DNA of 64,000 nucleotides. Origin: Cunninghamella blakesleeana (taxonomy: Eukaryota > Mucoromycota > Mucoromycetes > Mucorales > Cunninghamellaceae). Both the position numbers and the translations under genes were made by a program. Location: the NCBI GenBank assembly GCA_017871115.1, contig JAFCIZ010000001.1, forward strand, positions 539,501-603,500. Direction: 5' to 3'. Positions 22,381 to 35,910 of this stretch are shown piece by piece (positions within the stretch are counted from its first letter, which is position 1; the number at the start of each line of letters is the position of its first letter). The notes under the pieces are model-generated. The model ran no database searches. It was not told the origin of the DNA and saw nothing but the letters and a program-made list of their open reading frames with translations.

Positions 22381-24004
22381 CATTAATATTATCGATGCAT
22401 TCGCATATTTTATATTTCTTCGATTATATAGAAATACAAACAATGTTGAGCTTGTCACTTTTTATTCTTTCTTCTACTTAAATGAAAATATATTCCTTAT
22501 TTAGAAATATAAACTGTAAAAACCATTGACCATTTTATATATAAAGAATACCTTTTCATTGGCTGCTGTCATTTAATTTATTCTTAATGAATTTTAACCA
22601 CACCAAGAAATAAGGATATTGTGATGTTTGAAATTCATTTTATTTAAAGATCATGTATCGAAGAAATTATACCAATTATAATATATTTAAATTATAATCG
22701 ATAAATGAACTTGATTCATTTCTATAATGATTGTTTTTTACACAAGATAACATTGAGAATCCTTGAAGCATAAAGTGCTTCATTGAGTTTTAAAGTAGAA
22801 AAGTTATACGTAGTAAAAAAAAAAAATGTCTACAAGTATTTAATGTATATCTATTTATATTAATTATATAATAATTTCTATATATAATAATTTATATATA
22901 TATATATATTTACATATATTAATATAAGCCACTTTTCTCATTTTATTTTATTGTCAATTAAAAAAAAATAACACACATATATTCACATAACGAAATCATA
23001 CACACATTATTAATTGAGCCGGATTGCCTAATTCCGAAGTTCAAAGAAAAAAAAAAAAAAATAGAAAAAGATCTACTATTACCATCTTTGGGTTAGTTAG
23101 CAACTTTTTTTTTTATATACAAATATAATTTTTTTTTTTTTTTACTCGGGAACCTTTTTTTTTTTTTAAAGTTCAACGCTTTGGTTACACAGAAACGGTT
23201 GACTCCCCCCATCAAATCTAGTATCACCCATTTACATTCATTTACAACAAGAGACACACGTTATAAGTTTTTTATTTATTTTTGTTATTTTTTTTTCTCT
23301 TTCTTTCTTTCTTTCTTTTTCTTTTTTTTCCCTTTTTCTCTTTCTCTTCGTCTTTCTCTAACTCACTCACTTACTTTCTTATTCTTTGTAAATTTTTATA
23401 TAATATTTTCTATATCTTTACTCTCTTTTTATTATAAAAAAAGATATTAAATATATATATAAAAGTATATACCTTAGTAAGGAATCTTCGCTCAAACTTC
23501 TTTAACGTAAAAAGGAAAAGGTAAGGTAAATAAAATAAGAAAATTACCTTGGTTGGAGTTTAAATATAAAATATCACTATAAACAAAAAAAAAAAAAGTT
23601 ATTATTATTAGTTTTGGTTTGTGTAGGAGTATGATTATAATTATTTTTTTTTTGGGGGGAGTAAATATGAGGAGATAATTTGGGCTGTGACGTATAGAAA
23701 ACGAAAAAAAAAACCTAACTTTCAATTTTTTTTCTATCTCTTTCTTTTTTCTCTCTCTCACTTTTTTTTTTATTATTATTATTTTATTTTCCACACTTCT
23801 TTGTGCCTCCCCCTTATTTATTCAATATTGTTATTATAGATTCATCAATCATCTTTCTTTTTTCTTTTAATATATAAATAAATATATATTTATAATTTAT
23901 TTATATATTAGTAAAATCATCTTAACAACTATTACAACAACAAACAAAAGCTTACAGCTAATCATTTAATCATAATAATATTCATTTAAAAAAGAGAAAT
24001 TAAT
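21884..24004. other. 2.1-kb intergenic region upstream of SSN6
   Basis: Longest gene-free stretch together with 33663-35910. It contains T13G7 (about 21989-22008) and T10G7 (near 23650) junctions, a T12A16 junction (about 22353-22380), and a strongly CT-rich block (23280-23420) that resembles a promoter or 5' leader pyrimidine tract for SSN6. A minus-strand open stretch (21986-22351) is compositionally non-coding. I see no further gene. SSN6 may have a long 5' UTR or large regulatory region here. Confidence 0.45.
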
Positions 24005-26058
24005 ATGGCGACGACAGGACCTCAGCAACTTGCAAATACTGCTCAAAAGTTAGCTACCATCAATGAACAAACTTGGTTAACAATGGGTACATACACATAC
24101 ACACACACACACATATATATATATATAATATATATATATTAAATATTAAAAAAGCGTGTTTAAATTTTAATCTTTCTTCTTTGTTGTGCATGTTTAGGTA
24201 ATCTTGCTGAAATGATGACTGACTATGAAAAAGCCATGAACTGTTATGAATCAGCTTTAAGACACAATCCATATTCTATTATTGCTTTAACTCAAATAGC
24301 TTCTCTTTGTCGTGGAAGAGAACAATTTGCAAGGGTAAATATATATATATTATTCCTATACTTTTTATTTTAAACAAGAGATGAAGATGATGAACTAACC
24401 TACTTTTATTTTCTAGGCTGTAGAATATTTTAAACGTATATTAGCTATCCAAGAAAACAACGGTGAAACATGGGCAGCATTAGGACATTGTTATTTAATG
24501 ATGGACAATCTTCAAGAAGCCTATCATGCCTATCAACAAGCCTTATACCATCTTTCTAATCCAAAAGATCCTAAACTTTGGTATGGTATTGGCATTCTTT
24601 ATGATCGTTATGGATCCTTAGAACATGCTGAAGAAGCCTTCTCTGCTGTCATGAAAATGGATCCCAAGTTTGAAAAGGCAAATGAAATTTATTTCCGCTT
24701 GGGTATCATTTATAAACAACAACAAAAATTTGATCTTTCTTTAGATTGTTTCAAATATATTCTTCATTCTCCTCCTCGCCCTCTCACTGAATCAGATATT
24801 TGGTTCCAAACTGGTCATGTTCATGAACAACAAAAACAGGTAATTCTACATAGATATAGCTGTTTATATTTATTTTTTTAATATATCTGTAATAATAATA
24901 ATGATAATAACGTATCGTTCATCATCCTTTTCTTTATTTTTGTTTTATATAGTATGAACAAGCAAAAGAAGCTTATGAGCGTGTTTTAGCAGAAAACCCA
25001 GACCATGCCAAAGTACTACAGCAATTAGGATGGTTATATCATCAACAAAATACATCTTTTTGTAATCAATCATTAGCAATTCAATATTTAACACGCTCTT
25101 TAAAATCAGATAGCGATGATGCTCAATCTTGGTACCTTCTTGGTAGATGTTATATGGCTGAACAAAATTATAATAAAGCGTACGAAGCTTATCAGCAAGC
25201 AGTTTATCGTGATGCTAGAAATCCTACTTTTTGGTGTTCCATTGGTGTATTATATTATCAAATCAATCAGGTAAATAAATTATAAAATAGGTGCATAGAA
25301 AAGTATTAACGTTTAACTAAATATTAACCTAAACATATTTATTGTTATATATATATATATAGTATCGTGATGCCCTTGATGCCTATAGCCGTGCTATTCG
25401 TTTAAATCCTTATATTAGTGAAGTTTGGTATGATCTTGGTACTTTATATGAATCATGTAATAATCAAATTCAAGACGCTTTAGATGCTTATCAACGTGCT
25501 GCTGAACTTGATCCAACTAATCCTCATATTAAACAACGTTTGGAATTATTAAGAAAATCTCAATCTCATACCCCACAAGCGTAAATATATATTATTATTA
25601 TTTTTTTTTGGTGTTATATTTGTATAATTGATTATATATATATATATATATATAAATGTATAGTGGCTAATTATTTATATATATATACTCTTAATTTATT
25701 TAGACCTGGAAGTGTTCCTACTCCTCAAGATGTAAGCAACCCAAGTCAATATCAAAATGGATCAAATGCTCAGCCATTAAATGGATCACCTTATGGACAG
25801 GTAGATAAATATAAAATAAAAATAACACCAATTAGGAAAAAAAAAAAGAGAAAGAGAGAGATGTGTATATAACGTTGATCAATGATATTAATAAAATATA
25901 TGTTATAAAATAGACTTCTGCACCTAGTGGACCTCCTAATGGAATGAGTGCTTATCATACTAGTTCAACATCTTCTCAACGACCTGGCGATGATCGTGGT
26001 CCACCTCCTCAATTACCTGTCGTAAGTCAAATAAAGTTTTATAAAATATCATTATTAT

Positions 26059-26101
<43 letters not shown>

Positions 26102-28059
26102 CATTGACTTTTTTATTTTTATTTTTTTCATTATAGTCACTTCCTCATGAAGGTAGCGCCGGTCCCGGTCGTGATCTTCCTATGCCAAGTGGTCCTCCAC
26201 CTCCATCATCTTCTGGTAGACGTTCTCCTGGACCTTACCCATCCTCATTCCCTCCCCCTTCATCTAGCGGTAATAGTCGTGAAGATGTTCGTATTCCTAA
26301 TATTGGTTCTGGCGGCGGTCGTGCACCCACTCCTTCTGAACGTTCACAAATGAATCCTATTGTACAAGATAATGGTAGAGGCCACAGTCAACATATATCT
26401 ACATCAGGCCCACCTCCTCATCCTCATAGTAATCAACCTGGCTTACCTGCTTTACATCAACCTTATGGAAAACCTGGCCAATCTGATAATATGCGATCTC
26501 CTAATATTTCAAGTGGTGATAATAGTAGACCTCATACGTTAACATCTCCTCATTCAAGACCTTCGCAACCTACTTTACAGCATGGCTCTTCTCCTAAACA
26601 ATATGAATCTGCACCTCATCATCAATCTTTACCTCCACATCGTTCTCCAGCTCTTAGTCATTCAGAGCAACAGCAACACCACCAACAACATCAACAACAC
26701 CCATCTTCACATTATGAACAAGCACCACATCGACCTGAATATGAACAACAACATCCTTCTCAACATGGTCATGGTAATAACCGACCTGGTCCTGAAAGCC
26801 ATTATTCTCATCGAAATGAATCTGCTAATCATTCGCCATCACCAGCTCCTTATTCAAGACCACCTCATACTAATGATCCTTACCACCGTGGTCCTTCAGC
26901 TATTAATGAAGATGTGCCCAATGGACCTCCACCACCATCTTCTCGTCAACAACCACCTTCATCTCATCCTGTTGATATTAAACAAGAACATGAACGCTCT
27001 ATTCGATCTCCTCATCAAGAATCTAAAGAAACCTCTTCACCTTATAATAGATATCATCATCCTGCTGTAAAACAAGACAACAGTAATAATAATGATCGTT
27101 ATGAAGAACAACAACATCCTGCACCTACTAGAGCACCTTTACCTCCTCCTCCATCTTCTAATTCTCGTACAACAGATGACGATTATGATGCCAGCGCTGC
27201 CGATATGCTTTTAAGCATTGGTCAATCACGTGGTGATAAACGTGCTTATCCTCCTGATGAAAGTCAACCTGCCGAAGAACCAAAAAGATTACGTTCTACT
27301 CAAGAGCAAGATAATGATCATCCCATGTCATCTGTTCCTCCTGTTAAAGAAATGAACCACCATAAACCTGCTCCAGTAGAGGAAGAAATGAAACCATCTA
27401 TTTCAAATATAAAATCATCATCGCCTCCACCACCATCATCTACACCTACTACAACTAATACTACTACAACTAATACTAATAATAATAATACTAATAATAA
27501 TAGTACACCAGTAACAAATACAACAACTAATAATAATAATAATAATAATAGTACATCTTTACCACCATCTAAATCATCTTCTCCAGCACCTCCTACTTCA
27601 ATAGCAGCTAGTTCAGAAACCAACTATCCACCACCACCTTCTTCCTCAGCACCTGTATCCTCCTCTTCATCATCACCTAAAGTAGATGTAGCTTCTGCAT
27701 CCACTACCAGTGAGCCTGGTATGTCAACAGCTACTAGCGAAAAGACCCCACCTCCAAAGGAAGTATCTAATGAATCATCAAATCAAGAAACACCTATTTC
27801 ACAACCACCACGATTACCAACACCACAATTACCATCACCACAACCAAACACAACAAATAATAAGTCACACCAACAAGAAGAAGAGGAAGAAGAAGAAGGT
27901 GAAGTAAGAGATGATTTAGATCAAATGAAAACAAAAAAGGAAGATAGTGGTAAAAAAGAAGATGATAAAGAAGAAGGTGAAGTGACATCAAATAATCAAA
28001 CAGATGGTGATAATAAAAAGGAAACAACTCATTCTGAATCTGCTACTACATCTTCATAA
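24005..28059 (+). CDS. SSN6: Ssn6/Cyc8-type TPR transcriptional co-repressor, 1101 aa
   Basis: Partner of Tup1 in general transcriptional repression. Exons 24005-24086, 24198-24334, 24417-24839, 24953-25270, 25363-25580, 25704-25800, 25914-26021, 26137-28059 (3306 nt). Residues about 20-395 are tandem tetratricopeptide repeats, with typical W-LG-Y and A-xxx-Y/F-xxA-xxx-P patterns (WAALGHCYLMMDNLQEAYHA, WYLLGRCYMAEQNYNKAYEA, DALDAYSRAIRLNP); ten repeats are expected for the family. The TPR block matches Ssn6/Cyc8 and UTX/UTY-type repeats. The rest (about 400-1101) is disordered: rich in Pro, Ser, His, Gln and Asn, then acidic with two EEGEV motifs. The last exon carries the whole tail. Introns lie mostly in the TPR part and between it and the tail. 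Confidence 0.96.
26062..26102. repeat. (AT)n(GT)n microsatellite in SSN6 intron 7
   Basis: About 28 nt of AT dinucleotide followed by about 12 nt of GT dinucleotide in the intron between exons 7 and 8. Confidence 0.8.
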
Positions 28060-28476
28060 AAAAAAATATAAAAAATTAAAGAATACTCATAAATAAATTA
28101 AAAAATAAATAAAATAAAATAATCAATAGCAATAATAATCATTATTCCTCAAGCTTGTTTTTTCTTTTTCTTTTTTGAATTAAATTGTTTTATTATATAT
28201 ATATACATATACATATATATATATTTATATTTATATTTATTATTATTAGAAAAAAAAAATAAAGTCTCCATCATTTTTAAATATAGTAAACTCATCTTGA
28301 ACCCTTTTTATATATAAATCTCCTTTAAAAAATAAACATTATTATTATTTCAAAAAAAAAAAAAAAGATCATGATATCAAGTGATTTTACATTTTATTAT
28401 TATTTTAATTGATGATATACATATAAAAAAAATCAGGGGGGGGGAAGAAGGGGGAAGTATCTAAAGTTGTAATGCG

Positions 28477-28523
<47 letters not shown>

Positions 28524-28633
28524 GAGAAATGAAGGAGTTTATATATATGTATGAAAGAATGGGATGAATAATATATGTTTTTTTAAGGGGACAAAAAGAA
28601 AGAAATAATCCATATATAGATATTTTCATTCAA

Positions 28634-28665
<32 letters not shown>

Positions 28666-28794
28666 TTATTTATTCATTCATGTTATAATTTTACTATTGT
28701 TGTTGATGATAATTATTGATGTTGAAGAAGAGGAGAAGAATGAAAAGAAAGATCTGCATGTTTTTGTTTTTATATTTAAAATGTAGGCAAGATT
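28060..28794. other. Convergent 3' intergenic region with (AT)n and G-runs
   Basis: 735 nt between SSN6 and the uL13m gene. Holds a G9 run plus a G5 run (about 28436-28455), an AT array of about 39 nt (28480-28518) and a second near 28636-28660. No ORF is supported. Confidence 0.55.
28480..28518. repeat. (AT)n microsatellite
   Basis: About 39 nt of alternating AT, followed by a few further bases of TA-rich sequence, between the SSN6 and uL13m 3' ends. Confidence 0.85.
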
Positions 28795-29509
28795 TTATTT
28801 GTCTTGAATACCATGTTGTTTAATAATATTGGCTTCGTATGGATGTTCAGAACCTTCAAATATTAATAAGCGGTTTAATCGATCATCGCGAAGTCTATTC
28901 TTTGGTAACATACCAGAAACAGCTTTACGAATAGACTAAAAAAATAAAATAATAAAAAGAAAAATTAAAAATAAATACCTCTGATTTATATTGTTATGGT
29001 TATTTTATGACTTTATATTTTTTTACCTCAGTAGGATCTTTTTTCATCAAGTTTTCAAAATTGATTTCTTTTAATCCACCAGGATGACCAGTATGATGAC
29101 GATAAAGTTTTTGTTCAGCTTTTTTTCCACTCACTAATATATCCTTTGCATTAATTACTACTACATAATCACCACAATCAGCTAATTATTATAAAAATAA
29201 ATAAACAAGTTAAATAATATAATTGTATATTTATAATTATTTTATTTTTATTTTTATTTTTTTACCAGCAGGATCATAAATAGGTTTATGTTTTCCCATT
29301 AAAGTAGTAGCTACATTGGTGGCAAGTCTACCAAGTATACGTTGACGAGCGTCGACGACATGCCATACTCTAGCATATGCAAGTGCAGTCTAATATATAT
29401 ATATATATAAATTAATTATTATTATTATTATTATTATATATAAATATGATTATAATTTATTCATTTCAGAATAAAAACATCTAATTACATTTCCAACAAC
29501 TTGGGACAT
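28795..29509 (-). CDS. MRPL23: Mitochondrial large-subunit ribosomal protein uL13m (MRPL23/MRPL13), 146 aa
   Basis: Mitoribosomal protein of the L13 family. Minus-strand exons: 29489-29509, 29266-29389, 29027-29181, 28795-28935 (441 nt). Key blocks: [15 protein letters not shown] (strand and helix at the domain start), [36 protein letters not shown] and [19 protein letters not shown], all diagnostic of uL13. It belongs to the organellar rather than the cytosolic (Rpl16) type: the length (146), the [12 protein letters not shown] block and the C-terminal HPYEAN are bacterial-like. The first exon encodes only seven residues. There is no cleavable leader, as in other MRPL13 proteins whose N-terminus serves as the targeting signal. 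Confidence 0.95.
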
Positions 29510-30305
29510 AGTTTATATATATTACAGAATAAAAATAAAATACAAAAAAAAAAAAAAATTGACAGGCGGGTATGAAAAAAAAAAACAAGAGAGAAAGAGA
29601 AAAAATTCAAAGGGGGAAAAAAAGTATATCAAAATTTTTAGTGGCTGAGATATAAAATGGATTATATATTTTTTTTTCTTTTTGGCCAATTTATAATTGA
29701 AATAAAAAAGAAGGAAAATCTTTGTGCATGAATAAATCTGTCATATATATATTTATAACATAGTTTTAATTTTATATAAAAATATTATTTATTTTTTTAA
29801 AAAAAGTAAATATAAATAAAAAAAAAAGAAAGGTGAAACGTAATAGAAATAAATAAATAAATACGTAATAAATAAATAGAACGAGAAAAAAAAAAAAAAC
29901 AAAAAAACAAAAAAAACAAAACAAAATAACAAAAAAAAATAACAAATATTATACGTAATATTAAAAAATAAAATATAATAGAATAAAATAAAAACAAATT
30001 GTTTACAACAAAAGTTAAAAAAGTAATAACAATAAGAAAAAAAATAAGAAAAATAAAAAGGGAGGGGTATATCACTTTTTTTTTTAAAGTTGTATGAGTT
30101 TTAGGAAAAAGGTAAAAAAGGGAGGGGGGAGGGAATCATTTTTTTTAAATGTATATAAATAAGGATAAAGTAATAATTAAGGAGACAGTTGATGATAACA
30201 ATAATGATGATACAAAACATAAAAATAGTGTATATATATCAAATTATAATATAAAAAAAAAATATATGAAGAAAATATATATAAAAAAAAATGTCGAGGA
30301 ATTAT
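29510..30305. other. Intergenic region (uL13m promoter, Pumilio 3' flank)
   Basis: About 800 nt. The part next to uL13m (29510-29780) is its promoter; then A-rich repeats of AAAACAAA type; then a G-rich patch GGGAGGGGTAT (30059-30070) and G3-A-G6-A-G3 (about 30120-30133). These G-runs would be C-runs in a Pumilio transcript extending past its stop. No gene is seen. Confidence 0.45.
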
Positions 30306-31770
30306 TTAAGGAAAAGGGTAAAGTGGATGGGAATTGCCAAGTAAACCCATATTATAATTTAATGGAATGCCTACCATTGAATCATCTTGATGATGTTGAT
30401 GATGATGATATCCACTTAATCCATTATTATTATTATTATTAGCATTCATTCTTAAGGATGGCATACTTGGGAAATGCATTTGTCTTGATACATATCGGTT
30501 ATTATTATTATTGGTATTATTATTGCCTTGTTGTTCCCTTTGAATTTTACTATGAATTCTTTTTCCATAAGGAGTGCTTCGAATAGAGGCTAAATGGGGT
30601 CGAATACGTTCTACCAACTATTTTTTTTTTTTAATAAAATAAAATAAATAAAAAGAATATAGAGGTACATTAATAAAATGAAATAATAAGCCTTAATAAG
30701 GAGAAGAAAAAAAAAAGTTCAATTTACCTGCACTTTTTGATCTTGATCTGCATAATCCAAACAAGTCTGAATAACATAATTGGCAAAAGAATCCCTTAAT
30801 AACTTTTCCATATTTGATTGATTAATAAGTTCTGTAATCAATGCTCTTCTAATTTCTGGTTCCGAAACTCGAATACACTATTATTAAAAAAGAAAAAGCA
30901 GATATTGATTAAATGAATTATTTTTTTTTTTTTTCATGTATTATAATAAATAATATAGTTTTTTCTTACCTTTTCAATGACATTGGAACTGAATTTTTGT
31001 ACAGATAAATCACATACATGTTCGATTAAACGACGAACTAATAAATCAGAATATTGAACTTCTCCCAAATCCAAAACATATTGTACTACATAGTTACCAA
31101 AAGGATCTTGTACTAAAGGTAAAGCATTACAAGTAACAACTTGAACCAATTGAGACTATGTATAGAAAAGAAAATGAATAATTAGTTTACTTATTTCTTC
31201 TTCTTTTAGTATATATGTATATATTTATTTATTTACCTTTTGAGCATCTACAGCATGATCAATACATCTTTGTAAAACACAACATCCATGACGATGTGTA
31301 GCAACTTCAATACAATGTTCACTAACAATATCATAAATAAATTGATTATGTTCCGCTGATAAACGATGAAGACATTTTTGAATAACATGATTGCCATTTA
31401 AATCTTTAATCAAGGTTACGACATTAGGATGTAAAGCAGATGTCACGGTTTGGATTTGATGGGATGTAGAAAGATATTCAATTAATTTTTGAATGGCTCT
31501 TGTTCCATGCATACTTAGACAAATTTGTAATAAATCTGGTGAGATGGTATCCACTATAGCCGTTCGTTGCGTATCATTACATCGCTCTACTAATTTTTGA
31601 CAAAGGTAATTCCCAAATGGATCTACACACACACACAAATAACAAATGAAAATAAAAAGGAAGAATAAGAAAAATATAAAAAGTTTAAGGTTGTTTTCCT
31701 TTTCTCACGCCAAACATATGTATTTTTTTTCCCTCTTATTTATTTACTTTTATTTGTAGTCTCCTTTTTT

Positions 31771-31803
<33 letters not shown>

Positions 31804-33662
31804 GTTATTATTTTTATAATTTCCTTACCTGTCATTAATTCCACAAAATGAGGATGAATTTCATCAAAAATAGTTTGTAAATGTTGGCCATTAGGGTCTT
31901 CTAATTTTTTTTGTAAAAAGCGACACCCGTTATGATCTTTACATAAATCATATAATTTCCCACTAAAATCCTCCAATTTAGCGCCTAAAAATCTATTCGC
32001 CTCAGGGTCAGCAATAGAACGACGATGAGATGAAGTTGGAGGTGGTGGTAAAGTGGATGATGAAGGAGAAGTACCACTTAAATCCAAAGAAGGAGATGAA
32101 TTAAAAGAGGAATGCATCATCATCATTTCATTTTTCATGCTACTATTTGATAAATCATTAAATGTAGAGGGTTGACCATGAATTCCAGAAGTAGCAATAG
32201 AGTGCCTTGGCAGCATTTTACCGGTAGGGAAAAAGGATGAAGAAGATGGATTAGAATCAAAAGAAAATGGAGGGGGAGGTTGATGGAGGTGATGATTCAT
32301 TGAAGGTGATGTTGAAGAAGAAAAGGAGCCTAAAAGAGGATGCTGATGGGAAGAAGCAAGATAGTTTTGCTGCTGTTGGTACATTGTATTATTAGTAGAT
32401 AAAGGATGTGGAGAAAACATGGTTGAATGAGTATAAGGGCACTGTTCTTCCATGGTACACATTCCATACTGCTGATATTGAGGGCAAAGAATGGTATTAT
32501 TTTCTTTTGATATATCTGGGGAATCATAAGGTCCAATAGAAGAAGTAGAAGGGCGATGGCTTATATTAGTTGTCGTATAAGATCTTGAAGCAGCCGCAGC
32601 GGCATGTAAATCCGAATAAGATTGGGAAGTGGTTAATCTACTTTTATCATTTACAAAATAGTCATAAGAGCCTTCCATAATAGAGGGAGAAGCAGGGACA
32701 GTATTGTTATTATTATTATTAGAAGTACATGACGATGCCGATGAATGATTGGGAGGTGGCCATCCATAGGAGAAGCGTCGTTGTTGGCCAAACAGAGATG
32801 CCTGAGCACGTGGAAGCATCATATCTCGTGAATTGGCTAAAGGAGAAGGAGAAGTAGTAGTAGTAGTAGAAGTAGATGATGATGAAGAGTTTTCCAAATA
32901 TTGAGCCCAAGATTTACTACGTAAAGATTCCACGCTTTTATTTTGTCTAGAAGACGATTTTCTTAAGGAGGAGACCATATCTAATTCACTTGAACTTGGG
33001 GAGAACTAGAACAAAAGAGGATTAATAATAAAATAAATAAATAATGAATCCTTTTTATTAATAAATGTGAAGTATGAAATAAATATATAAAAAGAATTCT
33101 ATTATTTCTTCTTACCAATCCATTATATGTATCATTATGTACAAGAGAAGGTAAAGTATCAGTAGATTCACCATAATGTCTCAAGTAAGGGTATTGTTGG
33201 GATCTTGAAGAATCTAATTTAAATTAAAAAAAAAAAAAAATTATTTTAATATATCTATGCCTATGCATAAATAAATAAAAAAAAAAAAAAAAACTTTTTT
33301 TTATTACCAGAATCATGATCAAATAAAAGACGTTGTGTACCATGAGGATCGGTATTATCAACCGTTGTTGAGCCGATGATTAATTTTTGTTTCATAGCAG
33401 TTTCATCAATACTCATAGAACGATGGGGAGATAAAAAACGTATAGTATCTTGATGATGGATTTTTAGTTTTGTTTCAAAAGCATCAATAAAAGAGGTATC
33501 TTCAGCATCGGTTGAATTTCTACGCGATCCAGGAAGTGAATAAGAAGCTTGTGAAGTTGTAGGTAAACTATCAGAAGATGAAAGTAAAGACGAGTGATCT
33601 CGAGTTTCAGTTTGAATAAGACTACTATAAGCATCTACTTTAAATAAATCGTCTCTTTCCAT
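30306..33662 (-). CDS. Pumilio-family RNA-binding protein with CCCH zinc finger, 887 aa
   Basis: Post-transcriptional regulator expected to bind 3' UTRs and promote repression or decay. Exons: 33308-33662, 33116-33213, 31829-33005, 31237-31622, 30970-31155, 30728-30877, 30306-30617 (2664 nt). Residues 1-480 are disordered and Ser/Asn/Pro-rich, containing one C-x8-C-x5-C-x3-H finger (CPQYQQYGMCTMEEQCPYTH, about 325-346). Residues about 490-830 hold eight PUF repeats; their recognition residues read NGCRFLQ, FGNYLCQ, HGTRAIQ, NGNHVIQ, HGCCVLQ, FGNYVVQ, FSSNVIE, FANYVIQ for R1 to R8. By the PUF code this predicts 5'-UGUAU-N-UA. The tail is Asn/His-rich. Fungal Puf4/Mpt5-like proteins are the closest class; exact orthology is uncertain. 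Confidence 0.93.
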
Positions 33663-34215
33663 TTCTTTTTCTCTTTCAGTCTGTTTTTGTTGTTTGTTTG
33701 TTTGTTGAATGTTGTTTGATGTTGTCGTTTATTATTATTGGTTTTACAAAAGATTAAATAAATGAAAGGAAAGTAAAATATAAGATTACAATAAGTGTTA
33801 TATATTACAATATAATAATAAAAAGAAGAAGGAAGGAAGGAAAAGGAAAGGAAATAAAAGAAAAAAAAAAAAAAATTAAAAATAAAGAGAGAAAGAGAGA
33901 AAAAAGAGTAAGGGAGAAAAAAAGAATTTTTTCATAAAAAAAAATAAATAAATAGGGGAAAGAAAGGGGATAAATAATAAGATTCCAATAGTCTATAAAA
34001 CGTAGATCATCATTTACTCCTTGAAAAATTGAAAAGGCAAAATGTATATTAACAATCATCATGCGGTTTGTTTTTGCCTCTCTATTAAAAAAAAATAAAT
34101 ACATCTGATTGGTTAAAGTCTTTTTTTTTCATATACGCTTTTTCTCTTTCTTTCCCCCCTTTTTAAAACTACTATATATCGTTATAATAAATAATAATAA
34201 ATAATGATACTCCTT

Positions 34216-34276
<61 letters not shown>

Positions 34277-35910
34277 ATTGTTATGAATGACTTGGATTCT
34301 ATTGACTTCATCATTTCTGTAATTATGTAATATTTTACTTTTCTTTCTCTTTTTCCTTTCTTCTTTATCTTGTATGCTTGAAAAAGACAATAATAAGCTC
34401 TAAGAAAATAAAAACCTTCATATTTTTATATTTATTAAAAATAATGATGCGTTCAAATCTTAGAGAACGGAGGGTTTGTATAATAGAAATGCCTTTTTCT
34501 GATACATGTATTTGATTTGATTTTATTACGTAAAAAATATATTTATTTTAAAAAGAATGCAATGGATAAGAATAAATTAAATCGTAATGTTATCAATAAG
34601 AGTCAATAAAATAAAATAAAAAACAAAATAGAACCATATGAATATTTATATATATTAAAATTGACAGAACGACTTTATAACATTCCAATTTTTTTTTACT
34701 TGTCACTCAAAGTAAAATGTAGTTACAGACTAAAAAAAAAAAAGATGAAAATAATTACAAGCAAATGCCTAAATATGTGTCTATTTTTTAAATTTATTTA
34801 CGTCAATTCTCAATGTATTTCAGTATCTAGTTATTTTAAAAAAAATAAAATATATGATTTTATGAATTCTATTAGTGATCAAAGTATTAAGAAATTAAAA
34901 AGAAAGCATGAATTAAATAATAGTAAAAAAAAAAAAAATAGATGTTTAGAAAATCTCTATTTTTTTTTTTAATTTAAATAGGAAGAACCATCATCGTCTA
35001 CTACGTATTGTATAAAAATCAAGAAACAACCAAAATCATCATTGTCATTATTATTATTATTATTATTATAAAAATTACTCTTCAACAACTTTTAATAATA
35101 AAAGATATAATCGTAAATATTAATAATATAAATTTTCTTGAAAGAATTCGATTCTGAACCATCCAATACTAAATTTAATAAGAATCATATGAAACAAGAA
35201 ATTATGGCTATCACTACATTTCATAATAATATTTCATGCGACGCTGATATAAATGGGTAAATAATAAAATAAAATTGGGTAATATTTAATATTGAAAAAT
35301 GACTTTTAAAAAAAATAAAATAATATATTCATTAATTTTTTTATGTAGGAATTGTTAAAAAAAATTTTTTTTTTGCTGAATTATTAAATTTTTAGAAACG
35401 TTTGATCAACTATTTGTAGAAAGAAAGAAAAAGAAAATATTCTCGATAATCGAAAAGAAACAGCTTTTTAATTAGTTAACAAGCAAGGTATATTCATCTA
35501 TCGACCATATTTATTAATAATAATCAATATATTAATATAGTTTTAGCATTCTATTGACGAATGAAAAATAAAAAAAAATACATTTTTCAAACTCAATTTT
35601 TTACAGCGGGGGATAAAACCTATCTTTACTATCGGCCTTTTGACCCTTGGGTTGTACAAAAGAAATTATTATTTTATAAACCTTTTTTTTTTTTGGGTTT
35701 GTTCATTTTTCTTTTTCCTTTTTTTTTTTTTTTTTTTCACCTTTCAACACTTTCTTTCTTTCTTACCCTTTTTTTTTTTTTTTTTTTTTTTAAATTCTTT
35801 TAAAAAAAAATTCGTAGAGTTGTTTCAACAACAACTTTTTTTTTTTTTTCTCTTTTTAATTTCATCTATTCATTCTTTTTATTTTTAAATTCCTACTTTT
35901 TTAAAAGAGA
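33663..35910. other. 2.2-kb intergenic region with decayed coding-like islands
   Basis: Upstream region shared by the divergent Pumilio and HMG-CoA reductase genes. It holds (AT)n followed by (ATT)n (34216-34275), many homopolymers, and T-runs up to about 23 nt before HMGR. Two patches look like broken coding DNA: 35133-35258 (open, hydrophilic, ending at a GG/GTAAAT donor) and about 35590-35660. The latter encodes AGDKTYLYYRPFDPW, loosely like the GDKV block near the end of retroelement integrases. Neither extends into a full gene. Confidence 0.4.
34216..34275. repeat. (AT)n-(ATT)n compound microsatellite
   Basis: About 27 nt of AT dinucleotide directly followed by about 33 nt of ATT trinucleotide repeats. 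Confidence 0.85.

Noticed and set aside
27318..27623. Val/Leu-rich antisense frame in SSN6
   Set aside because: Antisense of the Thr/Asn/Ser repeat region of SSN6; typical shadow.
34661..34972. Plus-strand 103-codon open frame upstream of HMGR
   Set aside because: Lys/Ile/Phe-rich with A-run segments; no start context or motif.
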